64,000 nt of DNA, taken from contig CANFQA010000007.1 in NCBI GenBank assembly GCA_947449015.1, forward strand, positions 1-64,000. Reading direction: 5' to 3'. Source of the DNA: Microthrixaceae bacterium. Its GTDB lineage: Bacteria; Actinomycetota; Acidimicrobiia; Acidimicrobiales; Acidimicrobilacustridaceae. Both the position numbers and the translations under genes were made by a program. Below, one piece after another: positions 58,671 through 64,000 of this stretch (position 1 is its first letter; each line of letters starts with the position of its first letter). Below the pieces are notes generated by a model. That model ran no database searches and was not told the DNA's origin. It worked only from the letters and a program-made list of their open reading frames with translations.

Positions 58671-60308
58671 ATGGACTTCTCGCTGATTGAGGTGGTGCGT
58701 GCTGTCGCGTCGGCTGCCCCTGAACGCGAAGCCCTTGTCCACCGCACCAACCGGTTGACCTACGGCGAGTTGATTGCTCGCGTCGATCAACTCGCCGGCG
58801 CATTGCATTCCCGCGGGCTCGGCGTCGTCCACCAGCGAGCGGATCTCGCCAATTGGGAGTCGGGCCAAGATCATCTGGCGCTGTATCTCCACAACTGCCC
58901 CGCCTATCTGGAAAGCATGCTTGGTGCCTACGGTGCGAGGGTTGCGCCGTTCAACGTGAACTATCGATACGTAGCCGAAGAGTTGCGCTATCTCCTCGCC
59001 GATTCGGGCGCGCGTGCCATCGTGTTCCACGCAGCTTTCGCGCCAACGCTTGACGCGGTCCGAGGCGACCTTCCCGAACTCAAGGTGCTGCTGCAGGTCG
59101 CCGACGAATCGGGCAATCCTCTGCTCCCCGGCGCCGAATGGTACGAAGACGCGGTTGCTGACTCGCCGGGTCGTCCGCCGGTCGAACCAAGCCCTGACGA
59201 TCTGTACATCCTGTACACCGGTGGAACCACCGGGATGCCCAAGGGCGTGCTGTGGCGTCAGGGCGATATCTACCCGGCTGCGCTCGGGGGTCGAAAGATT
59301 TCCACCGGCGAGGAGTACAGCGGCATCGACGGCATCATCGAGAACGCAAAAAACGGTGGCGTCCGCGTAGTGCCCTCCGCCCCGTTTATGCATGGTGCAG
59401 CGCATTGGATGGCTCTCAACGCGTTCCACAACGGCAACACCGTGGTGCTTCCCGACAATGCCGCAATGTTTGATCCCGCCGATCTGCTCGACACCATCGA
59501 ACGGGAGCGGATCGGCATTTCGCTCATCGTCGGCGATGCATTTGGTCGACCACTGCTCGACGAACTCCATCGCCGCAGTCGAGATCTGTTTTCGCTCTCC
59601 TTGCTCATCAGCGGTGGCGCTGCACTCTCGGCGCCAGTCAAAACCGCACTGCTCGAACAACTGCCCGGTGTCGCCATCATGGACGGTCTCGGCTCGTCGG
59701 AGACCGGTCAGCAGGCCAACCAGATCAGCGGAGGCGGGAGGCCGGTGTCCACCGGAACGTTCACGCCAGGCACTGGAATGGCCATTGTGAGCGAAGACCT
59801 CACGCGCAGGCTCGCACCTGGTGAGGATGAACTCGGCTGGTTGGCCCAGCAAGGTCGCGTACCGCTCGGATATCTGGGCGATGAGGCCAAGACCACTCGC
59901 ACCTTCCCCACCATCGATGGCGTCCGAATGTCAGTGCCGGGCGACCGGGCGCGTTTCACCACAGAAGGCCTGCTCGAACTGCATGGCCGCGATTCGGTCA
60001 CGATCAACTCGGGTGGGGAGAAAATCTTCGCTGAGGAAGTCGAGGCCGCCCTTGCTCACCACAGCGCGGTTTACGACGTCGTGGTGACTGGTCGCCCTTC
60101 CGAGCGTTGGGGCCAGGAGGTCATCGCCGTGGTGCAGTTCCGCGATGGTGAGCAGGCCACCGATGCAGAACTGCTCGAGGTCTGCAGCTCGCACATCGCC
60201 CGTTACAAGTTTCCCAAAGCGATCATCGTCGTCGACAAGGTCCTCCGATCCCCGGCTGGTAAGGCCGACTACCGGTGGGCGAAGCATGTGGCCGCCGGAA
60301 CCCTGTGA
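58671..60308 (+). CDS. acyl-CoA synthetase / AMP-dependent ligase
   Basis: LYILYTGGTTGMPKGVLWRQGD, GLGSSETGQQ, GDRARFTTEGLLELHGRDSVTINSGGEKIF, GKADYRW. Confidence 0.93.
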   Translation: MDFSLIEVVRAVASAAPEREALVHRTNRLTYGELIARVDQLAGALHSRGLGVVHQRADLANWESGQDHLALYLHNCPAYLESMLGAYGARVAPFNVNYRYVAEELRYLLADSGARAIVFHAAFAPTLDAVRGDLPELKVLLQVADESGNPLLPGAEWYEDAVADSPGRPPVEPSPDDLYILYTGGTTGMPKGVLWRQGDIYPAALGGRKISTGEEYSGIDGIIENAKNGGVRVVPSAPFMHGAAHWMALNAFHNGNTVVLPDNAAMFDPADLLDTIERERIGISLIVGDAFGRPLLDELHRRSRDLFSLSLLISGGAALSAPVKTALLEQLPGVAIMDGLGSSETGQQANQISGGGRPVSTGTFTPGTGMAIVSEDLTRRLAPGEDELGWLAQQGRVPLGYLGDEAKTTRTFPTIDGVRMSVPGDRARFTTEGLLELHGRDSVTINSGGEKIFAEEVEAALAHHSAVYDVVVTGRPSERWGQEVIAVVQFRDGEQATDAELLEVCSSHIARYKFPKAIIVVDKVLRSPAGKADYRWAKHVAAGTL

Positions 60309-60320
60309 GTATCTGATCCT

Positions 60321-62051
60321 GTGGATGCCACGACTCGACGACGAGCAGTCCTCTCGCTCATGGCAGTCGTCCTTGCCCTAGTGATCGGGGCCACGGCATT
60401 TTTGGAACTCACCGGTCGCTCTCAAGCCAAGGAAGTGCCATCGACCACGACACACTCGAAGGTACGCGCCGACGCCTACGCGCAGTATCGGGAGGCGGGT
60501 TGGATCACCACAGAGAACCAGCGACCGGGCACTCGTGACTGGCAGATCCCCGATGACCGCACCATGTGGTCGAAGATCTCGGGCTACGCAGCTGCCACCA
60601 GCATCAACCTCGGCGAGTCAACCTCGATCCATGTCACAACAGGGGCGCCTTCTTGGGTTGTGTCGGCGTATCGCATTGGCTTCTACGGCGGCACAGGGGG
60701 TCGATTGGTGTGGCGCAGTGATTCGCAGCCGGGCGTGATGCAGCCCAAGCCGACGATTGATGCCATGACCCGAACCGTCTCAGCAAACTGGCCCTCATCG
60801 TTGACCATCGCTCCTGATGCCACATGGCCGCCCGGCCAGTACCTGCTGCGCCTTGAAAGTTCCGACGGTGGAGCCACGTTCATTCCGCTGGTCATCCGCG
60901 ACGACCAGAGCCACTCCGATCTACTTCTTCAGAGCGCGGTCACAACATGGCAGGCCTATAACGGCTGGGGTGGTGCCAGCATCTACATCGGCGATTCCGG
61001 GCGCGCCGATATCGTCAGTTTCGACCGCCCCTACACCGGCAACGGCAGCGGCGAGTTCCTCGGCCGCGAGTATGAGTTCATCTTCTTGGTGGAACGTCTC
61101 GGGCTCGATGTGTCCTACTGGACGAATATTGACCTCGATGAGCGCGGCGACCTTGCCACCAACCACCACGCCATCGTGATCCCCGGCCATGACGAGTACT
61201 ACACGGTTCGTATGCGAGAGAACCTCGAGAAGGCCAGAGACGCTGGCGTGAACATCGGGTTCTTCGGCGCGAACAATGTGTATCGCCGCATCCGCCTCGA
61301 GTCGGCAAACGGAAACTCCAGTCGTCGCCTCGTCAACTACCGCGATGCAAAGCGCGATCCCATTGCCAAGACCGATCCCGCCCAGGTCACGACGAGTTTT
61401 CGCGAAGCACCAGCGGCGAACCCCGAAAGTTCTCTCACCGGGAGCTACTACGAATGCAATCCGGTCACCGCCGACTGGGTGGTCGCCGATGCATCGGCGT
61501 GGATGTTCGAGGGTTCCGGCCTGCGCAATGGTGACCGCATGGCGAAGATGGTTGGCAACGAATACGACCGGGTCACCTCCGGCGTACCGACCCCATCAAA
61601 CATCCAAGTCATCGCCCGGTCCCCCGTGAACTGCCGCGGACGGAATTCCTACGCGGACTCGACCTGGTATTCGACCCCGAGCGGCGCCGGTGTGTTCAGC
61701 GCTGGCACCTTCGGATGGTCACCACTTCTTGATGACATCACCTGCGGCGAGACCATCACGACCACCTCGACGACGCGGTGTCGAATCATCCAGGTCACCG
61801 CCAACATTCTGCGGGCATTCGCGGCGGGTCCGGCAGGTGCGGCGCATCCCAGCGTGTCCAACACCGCGCTGGTCGGCGTCCCCAAGCCACCGACCGCGGC
61901 ACCAAGCGACGAAACACCAACAAGTTCAAGCTCCACAACCACGACCACCAAAAAGCCCTCGGGGTCGACATCGAGCACCAGCGCACCCAGCAGCAGCTCA
62001 TCATCCACGACACCCAGTTCCAGTACGACAACCACGACCACCTCGGGCTGA
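60321..62051 (+). CDS. secreted or membrane-anchored protein with N,N-dimethylformamidase beta-subunit-like domain and Ser/Thr-rich tail
   Basis: N-terminal hydrophobic anchor; YRIGFYGGTGGRLVW, WQAYNGWGGASIY, DEYYTVRMRENLEKARDAGVNIGFFGANNVYRRIRLE; C-terminal TSSSSTTTTTKKPSGSTSSTSAPSSSSSSTTPSSSTTTTTTSG. Confidence 0.7.
   Translation: MDATTRRRAVLSLMAVVLALVIGATAFLELTGRSQAKEVPSTTTHSKVRADAYAQYREAGWITTENQRPGTRDWQIPDDRTMWSKISGYAAATSINLGESTSIHVTTGAPSWVVSAYRIGFYGGTGGRLVWRSDSQPGVMQPKPTIDAMTRTVSANWPSSLTIAPDATWPPGQYLLRLESSDGGATFIPLVIRDDQSHSDLLLQSAVTTWQAYNGWGGASIYIGDSGRADIVSFDRPYTGNGSGEFLGREYEFIFLVERLGLDVSYWTNIDLDERGDLATNHHAIVIPGHDEYYTVRMRENLEKARDAGVNIGFFGANNVYRRIRLESANGNSSRRLVNYRDAKRDPIAKTDPAQVTTSFREAPAANPESSLTGSYYECNPVTADWVVADASAWMFEGSGLRNGDRMAKMVGNEYDRVTSGVPTPSNIQVIARSPVNCRGRNSYADSTWYSTPSGAGVFSAGTFGWSPLLDDITCGETITTTSTTRCRIIQVTANILRAFAAGPAGAAHPSVSNTALVGVPKPPTAAPSDETPTSSSSTTTTTKKPSGSTSSTSAPSSSSSSTTPSSSTTTTTTSG
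61910..62048 (+). repeat. low-complexity tract encoding Ser/Thr-rich C-terminal tail
   Basis: Biased AGC/TCC/ACC/ACG-type codons encoding Ser/Thr runs. Confidence 0.75.
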
Positions 62052-62128
62052 GCTCTCCATTCGCGCAATTCCGGAAAGCCTCGCCGTCTGATGCGAACCG
62101 CATCGGGCCCGACCCGTAGGCTGGAGAC

Positions 62129-62836
62129 GTGTCCGAGATGAACGCCGAACAGCTCCCCCAAGGTGACGAAAAAGTCCGCGCCGTTCGTTCGATGTTTGAC
62201 ACCATCGCCCCGCGCTACGACCTCGTCAACCGTGTGATGACCTTCAGGATGGACGTTCGATGGCGGCGCCGCACAGTGCGCGACCTTCGCCTCCCCGCCG
62301 GTTCGCTTGTCGCTGATCTGGCATGCGGCACTGGCGACTTCTGCCGCGAACTCCAGTCACAGGGACTCCGCCCGGTCGGGTTCGATCTCTCCTACGGCAT
62401 GCTCGCGGCGGCTCGCACCGAGGCGCCGCTTGCCGAGGCCGACATTCTCCACCTCCCCGTGCCCGACGCGTCCCTCGATGGCATCACCTGCGGATTCGCG
62501 CTGCGCAATTTGGTCGAGCTCGAAGGCTTCTTCCAGGAACTCGGCCGCGTTGTTCGTCCCGGCGGACGAATTGCGCTCCTCGATGTCTCCATCCCACCCA
62601 ATCGCTTGCTTCGGTGGGGACACTCGATCTACTTCGGCCGCATTGTTCCGATGGTTGGCGGACTTCTCTCTGATCCAGCGGCCTACCGCTACCTCCCCAA
62701 ATCGGTGGCCTACCTCCCCGAGCCCGAAGTGATGCTGGCGCAACTTCGCGATGGTGGATTCGAGGAGATTCGACGCGATCTCCTCACCACAGGAATTTCA
62801 CAGCTCATCACCGCAACCCGGCGGATCGACGAGTGA
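62129..62836 (+). CDS. menG: demethylmenaquinone methyltransferase
   Basis: VRSMFDTIAPRYDLVNRVMTFRMDVRWRRRTV (UbiE/MenG signature); TAGGCT-N6-GTG. Confidence 0.93.
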   Translation: MSEMNAEQLPQGDEKVRAVRSMFDTIAPRYDLVNRVMTFRMDVRWRRRTVRDLRLPAGSLVADLACGTGDFCRELQSQGLRPVGFDLSYGMLAAARTEAPLAEADILHLPVPDASLDGITCGFALRNLVELEGFFQELGRVVRPGGRIALLDVSIPPNRLLRWGHSIYFGRIVPMVGGLLSDPAAYRYLPKSVAYLPEPEVMLAQLRDGGFEEIRRDLLTTGISQLITATRRIDE

Positions 62837-64000
62837 GCGAGTCGCCACTGCTCGCCCGGACCCGGCGGATCGATGGCGATATCGACCTGATCTCGTTCGC
62901 TGGTGACGACGGAATCCTCTTCATCCGAGACGAGGTCGGTCTCGCTGGCATCGGCAACGCAGGCCGCATTGAACTCCCCCGCCATTCCGGCGCTGATGAC
63001 GCTGACACCGTTCGCCACCTGCTTGGCTCGATTGTGGTTGAGAACGAGGTCGGCGGCCCCGGGACTGGAGCCGTGGCGCTTGGTGCGTTGCCGTTTGAAC
63101 CCACCGCCGCTGGTCATCTGACCATTCCCGAGATTGTTCTCGGCCGCAATGACGACGGCGAACAGTGGGTCACCACGATCGCCCCGCGCAATGAACAACC
63201 CGAGGCCGCTCAACTTGAGGAACTGCTCTGGCGCGCGCAACCGGCTGCCCGTGGGTTCGGACGCGACGCCACGTTGACCTCAGTTGCTGATACTCCATCT
63301 TCCTATTCGATCCGCTCCGAACAGTCACCCACCCAGTGGTGTGAATCCGTTGCAGCTGCCACCGCTCGGATCAGTTCAGGAGCGCTCGACAAAGTTGTCC
63401 TTTCTCGAGCTATCGAAGTCATGGCCGACGCTGCCATCCGACCGAGTACCGTTCTCGCCCACCTCCGCCGCACCCACCCGGCCAGCCTGCTGTTCAGCGT
63501 CGAAGGGTTCATCGGGGCAACCCCGGAGATGTTGGTGAGTCGCCATGGAGAGATCGTCCGCGCTCACCCCATGGCCGGCACGGCACCACGCAGCGGGGAT
63601 TCAGACACCGACGCCCGTTTGGCGGCACAACTGCTCGCGTCATCAAACACCCGTGCCGAACACCGTCACACCATAGATATGGTCCACGACACGCTCTTGC
63701 CCTGGTGTTCCTACCTTGATGAAGAAGCAGAACCTTCCATCGTCGCCATGGCCAACGTGCAGCATCTCGCAACCCGCCTCGAAGGTCGACTGAGTACGCC
63801 GACTGCATCAGTGCTCGAGCTCGTCGCTGCCCTGCACCCCACACCGGCGGTCGGAGGCACTCCCCGCGATCTCGCGCTCGCGCTTATTGCTGAGCTCGAG
63901 CCGGTCAGTCGTGGTCGCTATGCCGGTCCGGTGGGTTGGATTGATACAGCAGGCAACGGCGTCTGGGCCGTTGGCATCCGTTCGGCAGAGATTTCTGGCC
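62833..64000 (+). CDS. menF: isochorismate synthase, 3' end cut by window edge
   Basis: SGALDKVVLSRAIEV, HPMAGTAPRSGDSDTDARLA, HPTPAVGGTPRDLAL, GRYAGPVGWIDTAGNGVWAVGIRSAEI; GTGA overlap with menG. Confidence 0.9.
   Translation, partial: MSESPLLARTRRIDGDIDLISFAGDDGILFIRDEVGLAGIGNAGRIELPRHSGADDADTVRHLLGSIVVENEVGGPGTGAVALGALPFEPTAAGHLTIPEIVLGRNDDGEQWVTTIAPRNEQPEAAQLEELLWRAQPAARGFGRDATLTSVADTPSSYSIRSEQSPTQWCESVAAATARISSGALDKVVLSRAIEVMADAAIRPSTVLAHLRRTHPASLLFSVEGFIGATPEMLVSRHGEIVRAHPMAGTAPRSGDSDTDARLAAQLLASSNTRAEHRHTIDMVHDTLLPWCSYLDEEAEPSIVAMANVQHLATRLEGRLSTPTASVLELVAALHPTPAVGGTPRDLALALIAELEPVSRGRYAGPVGWIDTAGNGVWAVGIRSAEISG

Noticed and set aside
58629-59852. 407-aa minus-strand ORF
   Set aside because: Antisense to the acyl-CoA synthetase; no motifs
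1-64000. CRISPR arrays, transposases, integrases, phage genes, toxin-antitoxin or other defence systems
   Set aside because: Looked for on both strands; no regularly spaced repeats, terminal inverted repeats, integrase/transposase motifs or recognisable defence domains were seen

Overview
The window is a dense, high-GC actinobacterial chromosome segment, most consistent with an Acidimicrobiia-like lineage (inferred from gene content, not from a search). It is almost entirely housekeeping: thrS/HIT/pgsA, mycothiol genes (mshC, mshD), an F420:NADP oxidoreductase, an InhA-like fabI, two CNNM/HlyC proteins, secG-tpiA-pgk-gap-rapZ, uvrC/uvrA/uvrB, nadA, a decaprenylphosphoryl-arabinose (DPA) gene set, coaE, rpsA, polA, an ANTAR regulator, tRNA-Leu(CAA), a FAS-II cluster (fabD-fabH-fabG-acpP-fabF), hup, interleaved trp and his operons, a solitary divergent GroES, nth, rlmN, menG and a truncated isochorismate synthase gene. 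I saw no mobile element, prophage or CRISPR array. The most interesting signals are: (1) a recurrent TANNNT-N6-8-start-codon architecture before about 19 genes, implying widespread leaderless transcription; (2) a CNNM gene whose conserved N-terminus has no ATG/GTG/TTG start but an ATC exactly where that architecture predicts initiation; (3) a compact three-hairpin intergenic element at 55623-55708, a good small-RNA candidate; (4) a 12-bp palindrome between groES and a hydrolase that could be a symmetric bidirectional leaderless promoter; (5) a perfect 14-bp palindrome between npdG and fabI; (6) FabD with an apparent lysine-less biotinyl/lipoyl-like C-terminal extension; (7) a CTG start and CTGA overlap for trpC; (8) apparent loss of yvcK and whiA from the rapZ-gap neighbourhood.
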